From: an uncultured Oscillospiraceae bacterium
GTDB taxonomy: Bacteria; Bacillota; Clostridia; Oscillospirales; Ruminococcaceae
NCBI GenBank assembly: GCA_905212515.1
Contig: CAJMEU010000001.1
Coordinates: 1 to 51,883 of the forward strand
DNA length: 51,883 nucleotides
Direction of reading: 5' to 3'
Shown: in pieces, positions 15,292 through 23,779 of the stretch
Position numbering within the stretch: position 1 is the stretch's first letter
How the letters are laid out: the number at the start of each line of letters is the position of its first letter
Program-made: the position numbers and the translations under genes
Notes under the pieces: generated by a model
The model's database searches: none
Seen by the model: the letters and a program-made list of their open reading frames with translations, nothing else
Told to the model about the DNA's origin: nothing

Positions 15292-17502
15292 ATGGTGGAT
15301 CTGAGACCGCATTTCATCACAGTGCCCCGCCCCTACAAAGAGGGAACGGTGGAAGTATTTGAACAGCCCGTCGCCGCGCAGGACGTGCAAAAGGCGACGC
15401 TGACCATCACCGCGCTGGGCGTTTACGAGGCGCAGCTGGGCGGCCGCAAGGTGGGCGACGTATTGTTCGCCCCGGGGTATACCTATTATCCCCGCGACCT
15501 GCACGTACAGGTGTACGACGTGACGCCCCTGCTGGCCGCAGGCGGGGCCGTGCTGCGGGTGTATCTGGGCCAGGGCTGGTACTGCGGGCGCTTTACCTGC
15601 GATAACAAAACGCAGATCTACGGCGAGGCCCCGGCCGTCGCCTGGGTGCTGGAGGTGACGCGGACGGACGGCGCCGTGGCGCGCTATTGCTCGGATGACG
15701 CGGCCGTGAAAGCGGTGAAAAGCCCTTACGCCTACGCGGGCCTTTACGACGGCGAGATCTACTGTGCCGATGGCGGTCCCGACGAGCCTGTGCAGCCCGT
15801 CCCCTACACGGGCAAGCTGCCCGAGGTGTTGGAGGAAAGCGGCATTGCCGTCAAAGTTCAGGAGGAACTGCCTGTGCGGGCCGTCCTGCCTGCGGGCGGC
15901 GTGACCATTTTGGACTTTGGCCAGAACTTCGCGGGCATCATCGAGATCGACCCCACAAAAATGGAGGGTGCGGCCCTCAAACTGCGCCACGGCGAAATTT
16001 TGAACCCGGACGGCAGCCTGTACACCGCCAACCTGCGCAAGGCAAAGGCCGAGCTGGTGTACCGCAAGGGCTCGGAGACGGAAAAATACCGCCCCCGCTT
16101 TACCTATATGGGCTTCCGCTACGTCGAGCTCTCGGGCGTGCCGTACCGGGAGGGCCTGGTGACGGCCTACGCCGTGTACAGCGACATGGAGCGCACGGGC
16201 GAATTTTCCTGCGGGCATCCGCTGGTGCAGCGGCTGTATGAAAATCAGGTGTGGGGGCAGAAATCCAATTACGTCGAGGTGCCCACCGACTGCCCTCAGC
16301 GCGACGAGCGCATGGGCTACACCGGCGACGGCCATGTGTTTGCCCGCACCGGCGCGTACAATTTTGACACCGAAGCCTTTTGGGCCAAGTTCCTCAAGGA
16401 CATCCGCTACAGCCAGCAGGACAACAGCGAGGGCTATGTGGGCCCGTCCATCCCGGCCCAGGGGCCGGCGGGTATCGGCTTTTTGACCATGCTGGAGTGG
16501 AGCAGCTGCGATACCATCGTGCCGGAGATGCTTTATTGGCAGTACGGCAGCGACGAGCACCTGCGCCGCCAGTATGACAGCATGAAGTCCCTGGTGGAAT
16601 GTGAGATCGGCAAAATGGGGGGCGTGCTGGGCAAAAAGGACCTGTGGATCAGCCCCAGTTTGGGCGACTGGCTCACGTTGGGCAAGGACGTGAAGTACAT
16701 GGCCATGCACAACGGCCCGGTGAGCAACGCCTTTATCGTCAACGACCTGCGCATCCTGGCCTGGGCGGCGGACTATCTGGGCAAGCCTGCGGACGCCGCG
16801 CGCTACGGCGCCCAGCTGGAAAAAACGCGCGCCGCCTACTGCAAAGCGTTTGTCAAACCGGACGGCGCCATGAAGGACGATTACCAGGGCGCTTATGTGA
16901 TGGCGCTGCAATTCGTGATCCCCAAAGGGGAGCTGTGGGACAAGGTTTTTGCCAAGCTGATGGCAAAGATCAAGGCGGAAGGCATGCAGACGGGCTTTTT
17001 CGCCACCGAGCACCTTCTGCCGCTGCTGGCGGATCACGGCCAGGCAAAGCTGGCCTACGACCTGTTGCTGCAGGAAGAATGCCCCGGCTGGATGTACCAG
17101 GTGCAGCGCGGCGCCACCACCATCTGGGAGCGGTGGGACGCCCTGCGCCCCGACGGCACGGTGAACGAGAGCAAGATGAACGGCGACAATATGGTGTCTT
17201 TCAATCATTACGCGTTCGGCAGCGTGGGAAAATTCTATTACCAGTACATCCTGGGCATCCGCCCGCTGGAGCCGGGCTTTGCCAAGGTGCGCATCGCCCC
17301 GGTGCCGGACGCCAGGCTGGGCGCGGCGGCGGGCAGCTACCGTTCGCGCCGGGGGCTTATCCGGGTGGCATGGCAAGTAGAGGGCCAAACGGTGACCCTG
17401 ACGGTGGAAACACCGGTGGACGCCGAGGTGTGCCTGCCGGGCGGACCGGCGCGGCAGGTGCGGGCGGGAAGCCATATCTTTACCGGCACCATGCAGGCGT
17501 GA
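15292..17502 (+). CDS. GH78 alpha-L-rhamnosidase (short form)
   Basis: 736 aa inverting alpha-L-rhamnosidase. An N-terminal beta domain (TITALGVYEAQLGG, YDVTPLLAAG) precedes the concanavalin-like domain (ILDFGQNFAGI) and the (alpha/alpha)6 barrel with DCPQRDERMGYTGDG: Glu339 is the presumed general acid, and Glu613 in GATTIWERWD the base. It lacks the first ~110 residues found in the second rhamnosidase at 25241. No signal peptide, so it should act on imported rhamnosides. AGGAGG lies 7 nt before the ATG, 12 nt after the isomerase gene. Released L-rhamnose feeds rhaABD downstream. Confidence 0.92.
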   Translation: MVDLRPHFITVPRPYKEGTVEVFEQPVAAQDVQKATLTITALGVYEAQLGGRKVGDVLFAPGYTYYPRDLHVQVYDVTPLLAAGGAVLRVYLGQGWYCGRFTCDNKTQIYGEAPAVAWVLEVTRTDGAVARYCSDDAAVKAVKSPYAYAGLYDGEIYCADGGPDEPVQPVPYTGKLPEVLEESGIAVKVQEELPVRAVLPAGGVTILDFGQNFAGIIEIDPTKMEGAALKLRHGEILNPDGSLYTANLRKAKAELVYRKGSETEKYRPRFTYMGFRYVELSGVPYREGLVTAYAVYSDMERTGEFSCGHPLVQRLYENQVWGQKSNYVEVPTDCPQRDERMGYTGDGHVFARTGAYNFDTEAFWAKFLKDIRYSQQDNSEGYVGPSIPAQGPAGIGFLTMLEWSSCDTIVPEMLYWQYGSDEHLRRQYDSMKSLVECEIGKMGGVLGKKDLWISPSLGDWLTLGKDVKYMAMHNGPVSNAFIVNDLRILAWAADYLGKPADAARYGAQLEKTRAAYCKAFVKPDGAMKDDYQGAYVMALQFVIPKGELWDKVFAKLMAKIKAEGMQTGFFATEHLLPLLADHGQAKLAYDLLLQEECPGWMYQVQRGATTIWERWDALRPDGTVNESKMNGDNMVSFNHYAFGSVGKFYYQYILGIRPLEPGFAKVRIAPVPDARLGAAAGSYRSRRGLIRVAWQVEGQTVTLTVETPVDAEVCLPGGPARQVRAGSHIFTGTMQA

Positions 17503-17517
17503 CCCTTTTTTACGCAA

Positions 17518-17547
17518 TTGCAAAGCGCAGGGACTTTGTAGTATGAT
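17518..17547 (+). promoter_or_regulatory. promoter of the second AraC gene
   Basis: TTGCAA (17518-17523), an 18-nt spacer and TATGAT (17542-17547), starting 16 nt after the GH78 stop. No terminator is seen between them, so read-through from the hydrolase operon is also possible. Confidence 0.55.
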
Positions 17548-17568
17548 GGGTAAAAAGAGGTGGGCGGC

Positions 17569-18537
17569 ATGGACGAGACGCTGTTGAAGGCTCTGGCAAA
17601 GACCACGCAGGAGGAGCGGCTGCTGCTGGACGGGGAGGGTGTAGACAAGGCCCTGTACGCCAGCAGCCGCAGCTTCGAGGTGGACGCGGCCAAGCTGCTG
17701 GAAAAAGGCCGCCTCATCACCTTGCGGCCCCACACACGCTTTGCGCCGTTCCCGCGGCACAGCCATAATTATGTGGAGATCATGTACATGTGCGCGGGTG
17801 AAACGGTGCACGTGGTGAACGGCGGCGCGCCCATCACCCTGAAGGCCGGCGAACTGCTTTTTTTGAACCAGCATGCCAGCCATGCCATCCGCCGGGCACA
17901 GGCGGGGGATATCGCCGTCAACCTGATCGTGCTGCCGCAATTTTTTGATGTCGCCTTTGAGATGATCGGCACGGAAAACGTGCTGGGCCGTTTTTTGCTG
18001 GGCACGCTGCAAAGTGGCGGGGACGAGGTGTGCTGCCTCCACTGCCAAACGGCGGGCCTGCTGCCGGTGCAGGATATCGTGGAGAGCATGGTGTGGAGCC
18101 TGCTTCACAAAGAGCCCAATTCCCGGCGCATCAACCAGGTGAGCATGGCGCTGCTGCTGTTGCAGCTTTTGAACCATCCGGAATGCCTGACTGCCCAGGG
18201 CGCGTCAGAATGCGACAGCCCCCTGGTGCTGGCGGCCCTGCGGGAGATCGAAGAGAACTGCCGGGCGGCCAGCCTTTCGGACGTGGCGCGGCGGCACCGC
18301 GTCTCTCTGGCGTACCTCAGCGCCCAGGTGAAACAGGCCACCGGCAGCACCTTTAAGGAGCTGCTGCAGCAAAAGCGGCTGGACAAGGCCCAGCGCCTTT
18401 TGCGCGACACGAAGCTGCCCGTCCAGGCCATCGCGGAGGCGGTGGGCTACCAGACCACCAGCTATTTTTATTCCATCTATAAAAAGCAGTTCGGCATAAC
18501 GCCGAAGGAATACCGCTCTCGCTTGTGCAACATGTGA
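17569..18537 (+). CDS. AraC-family regulator with N-terminal cupin (RhaS/RhaR-like)
   Basis: 322 aa. The AraC_binding cupin is at the N-terminus (FPRHSHNYVEIMYM, VVNGGAPITLKAGELLFLNQ); two HTH motifs are at the C-terminus (SLSDVARRHRVSLAYLSAQVKQ; VQAIAEAVGYQTTSYFYSIY), ending FGITPKEYRSRL. Position directly before rhaB, and the cupin, suggest it senses L-rhamnose and controls rhaBAD; this is inference. ATG 17569 is chosen over GTG 17560 because AGAGG (17556-17560) lies 8 nt upstream. Confidence 0.88.
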   Translation: MDETLLKALAKTTQEERLLLDGEGVDKALYASSRSFEVDAAKLLEKGRLITLRPHTRFAPFPRHSHNYVEIMYMCAGETVHVVNGGAPITLKAGELLFLNQHASHAIRRAQAGDIAVNLIVLPQFFDVAFEMIGTENVLGRFLLGTLQSGGDEVCCLHCQTAGLLPVQDIVESMVWSLLHKEPNSRRINQVSMALLLLQLLNHPECLTAQGASECDSPLVLAALREIEENCRAASLSDVARRHRVSLAYLSAQVKQATGSTFKELLQQKRLDKAQRLLRDTKLPVQAIAEAVGYQTTSYFYSIYKKQFGITPKEYRSRLCNM

Positions 18538-18556
18538 AAAACCAGGCGTTGTGGTT

Positions 18557-18619
18557 AAATAAGCGCGTGATTATAGTGTAAATCACGCGCTTATTTATTT
18601 TTGCCCGGCCCTTTATAAT
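18557..18619 (+). promoter_or_regulatory. terminator hairpin overlapping the rhaB promoter region
   Basis: AAATAAGCGCGTGATT (18557-18572) and AATCACGCGCTTATTT (18581-18596) form a perfect 16-bp inverted repeat with an 8-nt loop, followed by ATTTTTG: a good terminator for the AraC gene. The rhaB -10 box TATAAT is at 18614-18619; 17 nt upstream the -35 position is TTATTT (18591-18596), inside the right arm. The same palindrome could therefore be an operator. rhaB has AAAGGGGG about 10 nt before its ATG. Confidence 0.75.
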
Positions 18620-18642
18620 GAAGGTAGAAAGGGGGTGCGCGC

Positions 18643-20088
18643 ATGGCGTATCATCTTGCCATCGACATCGGGGCCTCGTCCGGGCGCCACATCCTGGGCC
18701 ATGTGGAAAACGGACGCATGATGCTGGAGGAGGTGTACCGCTTCGACAACCGGCAGGTGCGCCAAAACGGCCACGACTGCTGGGACACCGGCCACCTCTG
18801 GCGCAGCATTCTGGCGGGGCTGAAGGCTTGTAAGGCCGCGGGGAAAATTCCCGCCACCTTGGGCATCGACACCTGGGCGGTGGATTTCGTGCTGGTGGAT
18901 GGGGCCGGGCGGCCCGTGGGCGACGCCGTGGCGTATCGCGACAAACGCACGGAGGGCATGCGGGACGCGCTGGAGCCCATGCTCCCCTTTGCAAAGCACT
19001 ACGGGCGCACGGGCATCCAGTACCAGCCCTTCAACACTGCGTATCAGCTGGCCGCGCTGAAATGGGAACACCCTGAACAGCTGGAACAGGCCGCGCGCCT
19101 GCTGATGATCCCCGACTATTTCCATTACCTTCTCACCGGCCGTATGGTGAACGAGTACACCAATGCCACGTCCACCGCCCTGGTGGGCGCCGAAAGCCGC
19201 ACCTGGGACGACGAGCTCATCTCTGCCTTGGGCCTGCCCCGCAGCCTGTTTGGCGAACTGGCCCTGCCGGGCACACGGGTGGGACATTTTACGCGGGCAG
19301 TGCGGGAAGCCGTGGGCTTCGACTGCGAGGTGCTGCTGCCCGCCACCCACGACACGGGCTCGGCCTTTCTCGCCGTGCCCGCGCGGGACGAGCGGGCGGT
19401 GTACCTTTCCAGCGGCACCTGGAGCCTGTTAGGCGTGGAGAACGCCGCCCCCATCACCACACCGGCAAGCAGGACGCAGAATTTCACCAACGAAGGCGGC
19501 TACCAATACCGCTTCCGCTACCTAAAAAACATTATGGGGCTGTGGATGATCCAGTCCATCCGGCGGGAACTGAACGGCGAAACCTACGTGGTGGGGCGCG
19601 GGACGCGCAGCGCCGCCGGACGAGCCTGGAGTTACGCGGACCTTGAAGCCGAGGCTCGGGGCGCTGCCGCGTTTGCCAGCGTGGTGGATGTGGACGACGG
19701 CCGCTTTCTCTCCCCCGCCAGTATGACGGAGGCGGTAAAGACCGCTTGTGCCGAAAGCGGCCAGCCGGTACCCGCCACGGTGGGGGAGGTGATGGCGTGC
19801 GTCTACCACAGCCTTGCGCACAGCTACCGCCGGGCCATCGAAGAGTTGTCCCTGCTGACAGGCAAAACCTACACCAGCCTCAACATCGTGGGCGGCGGCA
19901 GCAAAGACGGCTACCTGAACGAGCTGACGGCGCGGGCTACCGGCTTGACGGTGTTCGCCGGGCCCACGGAGGGCACCGCGCTGGGCAATCTGATGGTGCA
20001 GTTTATCAGTGCCGGGGAATACCGGGACCTGGCTGAGGCGAGAAAGGCCATCCAACAATCTTTTCCCATAAAGGAGATCAGACCATGA
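18643..20088 (+). CDS. rhaB: rhamnulokinase
   Basis: 481 aa FGGY-family kinase, normal length. It phosphorylates L-rhamnulose at C1 using ATP. Seen: HLAIDIGASSGR (N-terminal phosphate loop), GIDTWAVDFVL, PATHDTGSAF with the catalytic Asp, YLSSGTWSLLG (adenine-side motif) and NIVGGGSKDGYLNELTA with GPTEGTALGN in the C-terminal lobe. First gene of rhaB-rhaA-rhaD, overlapping rhaA by 4 nt (ATGA). Confidence 0.96.
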   Translation: MAYHLAIDIGASSGRHILGHVENGRMMLEEVYRFDNRQVRQNGHDCWDTGHLWRSILAGLKACKAAGKIPATLGIDTWAVDFVLVDGAGRPVGDAVAYRDKRTEGMRDALEPMLPFAKHYGRTGIQYQPFNTAYQLAALKWEHPEQLEQAARLLMIPDYFHYLLTGRMVNEYTNATSTALVGAESRTWDDELISALGLPRSLFGELALPGTRVGHFTRAVREAVGFDCEVLLPATHDTGSAFLAVPARDERAVYLSSGTWSLLGVENAAPITTPASRTQNFTNEGGYQYRFRYLKNIMGLWMIQSIRRELNGETYVVGRGTRSAAGRAWSYADLEAEARGAAAFASVVDVDDGRFLSPASMTEAVKTACAESGQPVPATVGEVMACVYHSLAHSYRRAIEELSLLTGKTYTSLNIVGGGSKDGYLNELTARATGLTVFAGPTEGTALGNLMVQFISAGEYRDLAEARKAIQQSFPIKEIRP

Positions 20089-21332
20089 ACAGATACGAAG
20101 AGGCAAAAGCGCGCTATGCCGCGTTCGGCGTGGACGCGGAGGAAGCGCTGGCAAAGGCCGCGGGCAAGGCCATTTCCATCCACTGCTGGCAGGGTGACGA
20201 CGTGCGCGGCTTTGATCAAAAAGACGGCAAGGCCGGCGACGGCATCCAGACCACGGGCAACTACCCTGGCCGCGCCCGCAATTTTGAAGAGCTGAAGGCC
20301 GATTTTTTGCAGGCGGCATCCCTCATCCCGGGTAAAAAGCGCATCAACCTGCACGCTGCCTATGCCGTTTTTGCGGACGGCGAATGGGCGGACCGGGATA
20401 AGATCGAATACCGGCACTTTGCCCCGTGGGTGGCCTTTGCCAAGGAACACGGTTTCGGCATCGACTTTAACCCCACCTGCTATTCCCACCCCATGGTGCA
20501 GAATGGCTTTACCCTGGCCAGTCCCGACGGGGACGTGCGGCGCTTCTGGATCGACCACTGCAAGGCCTGCCGCCGCATCGCGCAGCGCATCGGCGAAGAG
20601 CTGGGCGACCGGGCGCTGAACAACGTGTGGATCCCCGACGGCCTCAGGGACGTGCCGGCGGATCGCCTGGGCCACCGCATGCGGCTGAAGGACGCGCTGG
20701 ACGAGATCTTCGCCGCGCCCCTGCCCAACGTCATCGACTGTGTGGAGAGCAAGGTGTTCGGCATCGGGCTTGAGAGCTACACCGTGGGCTCCAACGAGTT
20801 TTATACCGCTTACGCGGCTTCCCATCCCGGCGTGTACAACCTGATGGACGCGGGGCACTATCACCCCACCGAGTTCATCAGCGACAAGATCCCCGCCATG
20901 CTTTGCTTCTTCGATCAAGTGCCTCTGCACGTCACCCGCTCCGTGCGATGGGACTCGGACCACGTGGTGCTGTTCGACGACGAGCTGAAAGAGATCATGA
21001 CCGAGGTCGTGCGCTGCGGCGCGCTGGACAAGATGCTCATCGGCCTTGATTTCTTCGATGCCTCCATCAATCGTGTGGCGGCCTGGGTGGTGGGCACCCG
21101 CAACGCGCAGAAAGCGCTGCTGTGGGCCCTGCTGCAGCCCCACGAAACGCTGAAGGCCTTACAGGACACGGCGCGTTTCACCGAAAAAATGGTGCGCATG
21201 GAGGCGGCGAAGACCCTTCCCTTCGGCGACATCTGGGAGGAGTACTGCCGCCGTCAGGGCGTGCCTGCGGATGAGAACTGGTTCGGCGCCGTGGAAGCTT
21301 ACGAAAAAGACGTGCTGAGCAGGAGAGGATAA
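20085..21332 (+). CDS. rhaA: L-rhamnose isomerase
   Basis: 415 aa, close to the family's usual 419. Converts L-rhamnose to L-rhamnulose, metal dependent. Metal ligands fit the E. coli pattern: the first His of GHYHPTE and two Asp in RWDSDHV are spaced 32 and 34 residues apart, as His262/Asp294/Asp296 are in E. coli. Other marks: HCWQGDDVRGFD, FNPTCYSHPM and IPDGLRDVPADR. Translation is coupled to rhaB; rhaD starts 3 nt after its stop. Confidence 0.97.
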   Translation: MNRYEEAKARYAAFGVDAEEALAKAAGKAISIHCWQGDDVRGFDQKDGKAGDGIQTTGNYPGRARNFEELKADFLQAASLIPGKKRINLHAAYAVFADGEWADRDKIEYRHFAPWVAFAKEHGFGIDFNPTCYSHPMVQNGFTLASPDGDVRRFWIDHCKACRRIAQRIGEELGDRALNNVWIPDGLRDVPADRLGHRMRLKDALDEIFAAPLPNVIDCVESKVFGIGLESYTVGSNEFYTAYAASHPGVYNLMDAGHYHPTEFISDKIPAMLCFFDQVPLHVTRSVRWDSDHVVLFDDELKEIMTEVVRCGALDKMLIGLDFFDASINRVAAWVVGTRNAQKALLWALLQPHETLKALQDTARFTEKMVRMEAAKTLPFGDIWEEYCRRQGVPADENWFGAVEAYEKDVLSRRG

Positions 21333-21335
21333 GGT

Positions 21336-22160
21336 ATGGATATTCTGGACATCGACATCATCAAAGCCTATATCCGCATGGCCGACGACGGCTGGCGGCA
21401 GGGCTGGCACGAGCGCAACGGCGGCAACCTGACCTACCGCATGCACCCGGAAGAGGTGGAGCAGTGCCGGCCCTTCTTTGGCAAGCCGGGGCCCTGGGTG
21501 GGCATGGGCGTGCGGGCGGAAAATCTCGCAGGCGAATATTTCATCACCACGGGCAGCGGCAAATACTTCCGCAACGGCATCCTGAACCCCGCCCGCTCCC
21601 TGGGCATCGTGGAGATCGATGAGGCGGGCGGCGCCTGGCGCATCGTCTGGGGCCTGGCGGACGGCGCAAAGCCCACCAGTGAATTCCCCAGCCATTTTAT
21701 GAATCATTCGGTGCGCAAAACCGCCACAAACGGCGCCTGCCGCGTGATTTACCACGCCCATACGCCGAACCTGATCGCCATGACTTATCTGTTGCCCCTG
21801 ACGGCGCGGGATTTCACCCGCGCCTTGTGGCAGTCGGCCACCGAGTGCCCGGTGGTGTTCCCCGGCGGCGTGGGCGTGGTGCCCTGGATGGTGCCCGGCG
21901 GGGCGGACATCGCCATGGCCACCTCGGAGCTGATGAAAACCTATGACGCGGCCGTCTGGGCGCACCACGGCCTGTTTTGCTCGGGCCCGGATTTCGACAC
22001 CACCTTCGGCCTGATGCACACCATTGAAAAGGCGGCGCAGATCTATCTGCTGGCGCTCAGCGCCGGGCAGGGGAAGATCCGGCAGACCATCACCGACAAC
22101 GACCTGCGCGCCATCGCCAAGGCCTTCGGCGTGACGCTGAACGAGGAATTCCTCGTGTGA
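21336..22160 (+). CDS. rhaD: rhamnulose-1-phosphate aldolase
   Basis: 274 aa, identical in length to E. coli RhaD. Zinc class II aldolase that cleaves L-rhamnulose 1-phosphate to DHAP and L-lactaldehyde. Zn ligands His140 and His142 are in YHAHTPN, the third His in AHHGLF, and the catalytic Glu116 in PTSEFPSH. Last gene of the rha operon. No lactaldehyde reductase or dehydrogenase is present in the window, so that step is encoded elsewhere. Confidence 0.96.
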   Translation: MDILDIDIIKAYIRMADDGWRQGWHERNGGNLTYRMHPEEVEQCRPFFGKPGPWVGMGVRAENLAGEYFITTGSGKYFRNGILNPARSLGIVEIDEAGGAWRIVWGLADGAKPTSEFPSHFMNHSVRKTATNGACRVIYHAHTPNLIAMTYLLPLTARDFTRALWQSATECPVVFPGGVGVVPWMVPGGADIAMATSELMKTYDAAVWAHHGLFCSGPDFDTTFGLMHTIEKAAQIYLLALSAGQGKIRQTITDNDLRAIAKAFGVTLNEEFLV

Positions 22161-22225
22161 AAAATGAGATGATATCGGCCGTCTCCCTTTCGCTCAGGCT
22201 CTGTAATCAAGGGATCTGTGCCTAA

Positions 22226-22246
22226 GCCAGAACCGCTCTGGCCTTT
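22226..22246 (+). terminator. weak terminator-like hairpin after rhaD
   Basis: GCCAGA (22226-22231) pairs with TCTGGC (22237-22242) and is followed by CTTTT. Short stem; termination may be partial, leaving read-through into the next regulator. Confidence 0.45.
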
Positions 22247-22308
22247 TGAATCCAGCTGTGTTATATTGTAGACGGAACTCCGCGGTGAGCAGAGAGAGGG
22301 TGCCTATT

Positions 22309-23523
22309 GTGCGTGAAAGGGAAAGGTTTTGCAATCTTTTCTATGAAGTGGTGGGCATTCCCCTCTGCGTCTGCCGCGCCGACGGCTCTCTGCTGTTCAC
22401 ACAGCCACAGTTCAAGGGCGACTTGCTGCCGCCCGAATATTTTAAATATTGCCTGATGGATTTTTCACTGCAAAAGCGCGATAGGGAAAACCCGCTGATC
22501 CTCATGTTTGAACCCGGGTATTTTCTCGGCATTGCCCAGCTTGATGCGGATACTTTTTTGATGTTGGGCCCTTGTGGGCCGTTCCGTCCCAGCAGGGAGC
22601 AGGTATATGAATTCTGCCGCTGGGTCATTCTTCCAGAACGGTTGCTGGAGTTCTGCGACCTGCTCATGCATGTGCCAACCTTTTCTCTGCGTCGGTTTTC
22701 CGATGCCCTGGCGCTGGCGATCGCGCTTTGTACCGGGCGCGACATCCCGCCGGAACAGATCCTGCTGAGCAATTCCACCATCCGGCAGAATGAGGTACAG
22801 CCAGCCGTGGCGCAGGCGCTGTTCCAGTCACGGGAAAACGAGAGATACCATACGCCGGCCGATTACGAAAATAGTTTGGTGCAGGCGATCGAGCAGGGCG
22901 ATACAATACTTCTGAAAACACGGTTGCTGACCCCGATGCAGGGGGAGGGCGGACGGATGGCCGCGAACATGCTCACCCAGGAAAAATATACTTTTGTCAC
23001 CTGTGCCACGCTGTGGACGCGGGCCGCCATCCGTGGAGGGTTGCCGCAGGAAACGGCTTATTCCATGAGCGACGGTTACTGCCAGCGTATGGACAGGATG
23101 CGGCAGGTGACCGATGTGAACGCCCTGATGTATGAGATGGCGTTGGATTTTTGTGCCAAAACCGGGGCGGCGAAGAAACGGGAGCGCTATTCCCTGCCCG
23201 TGCGCAAATGCCGGGACTATATCGACGAGCATCTTCATGAAAAAATCACCTTGGAAGATCTGTCTGGGCTCACAAAACTTTGTGCGCGCAGTGTTTCCGC
23301 AAAATTCAAAAAGGAGACTGGCTTCTCTGTTTCCGATTATATCCAGAGGGAGCGCGTGCGGGAGGCGGAATATCTGCTGCTGCACAGTGCGTACTCGCTG
23401 GCAGAAATCAGCGAATTCTTACAGTACAATTCGCAGAGCTATTTCTGCCAGGTGTTCCGGCGTTTTACCGGGCGCACACCACAGCAATACCGTGATCAGG
23501 CGCAAACCTATGTCAAAGAATAA
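22309..23523 (+). CDS. AraC-family transcriptional regulator (long form, paralogue of 9096-10307)
   Basis: 404 aa. Same architecture as the regulator at 9096-10307: ~300-residue N-terminal sensor region without a recognised domain, then two HTH units (LEDLSGLTKLCARSVSAKFKK; LAEISEFLQYNSQSYFCQVF) and GRTPQQYRDQ. GTG 22309 is the likely start because GAGGG (22296-22300) lies 8 nt upstream; the frame is open from TTG 22246 without a good ribosome site. It precedes the second transporter, as its paralogue accompanies the first. Its reading is less GC-rich than the rha genes by eye. Confidence 0.88.
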   Translation: MRERERFCNLFYEVVGIPLCVCRADGSLLFTQPQFKGDLLPPEYFKYCLMDFSLQKRDRENPLILMFEPGYFLGIAQLDADTFLMLGPCGPFRPSREQVYEFCRWVILPERLLEFCDLLMHVPTFSLRRFSDALALAIALCTGRDIPPEQILLSNSTIRQNEVQPAVAQALFQSRENERYHTPADYENSLVQAIEQGDTILLKTRLLTPMQGEGGRMAANMLTQEKYTFVTCATLWTRAAIRGGLPQETAYSMSDGYCQRMDRMRQVTDVNALMYEMALDFCAKTGAAKKRERYSLPVRKCRDYIDEHLHEKITLEDLSGLTKLCARSVSAKFKKETGFSVSDYIQRERVREAEYLLLHSAYSLAEISEFLQYNSQSYFCQVFRRFTGRTPQQYRDQAQTYVKE

Positions 23524-23528
23524 GAGGA

Positions 23529-23578
23529 GAACGGCCGCAGCAGCTACCTTAAGGTAGCTGCTGCGGCCGTTCTTTTTT
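23529..23578 (+). terminator. terminator: 44-nt perfect palindrome
   Basis: Bases 23529-23550 are the exact reverse complement of 23551-23572 (22-bp arms meeting at CCTTAAGG), followed by six T. An exceptionally strong terminator that insulates the regulator from the transporter operon. It begins 5 nt after the stop codon. Confidence 0.95.
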
Positions 23579-23597
23579 ATTGCTTCGCAATAAAAAA
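23573..23597. repeat. dispersed hairpin, same as one near the window start
   Basis: TTTTTTATTGC-ttc-GCAATAAAAAA has the same 11-bp arms as 65-90 (loop gga there). It continues into AAAAAAcctgaTTTTTT. Probably a mobile or recurrent intergenic terminator unit of this genome. Confidence 0.7.
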
Positions 23598-23668
23598 CCT
23601 GATTTTTTGCCGTGGATCGGGGCGGTCCACATGGCCCCCAATAGCCCACGCTCATTTTTATCTGATTT

Positions 23669-23698
23669 TTAACATAACTTTCTTGTTTTTGATATACT
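23669..23698 (+). promoter_or_regulatory. promoter of the second transporter operon
   Basis: TTAACA (23669-23674), an 18-nt spacer and TATACT (23693-23698), about 80 nt before the start codon. None of the site-A/B/C sequences seen before the first transporter is obvious here. Confidence 0.55.
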
Positions 23699-23779
23699 GG
23701 TCCGCCATTTTACGTTATCCTTGTTAATAGAAGGACATTGCACAGGCAGACAAAGACAACAGAAGGAGAGGACGGGATC

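Noticed and set aside
17518..17533. Possible catabolite repression (cre) box near ttgcaaagcgc
   Set aside because: The central CG of the cre consensus is not in place, and the sequence is better explained as a -35 box.
14869..18177. 1102-codon open frame on the minus strand
   Set aside because: It lies antisense to the isomerase, GH78 and AraC genes, which have clear motifs and ribosome sites. The translation is low-complexity (His/Gln/Arg/Ala-rich), as expected from the complement of GC-rich codons.
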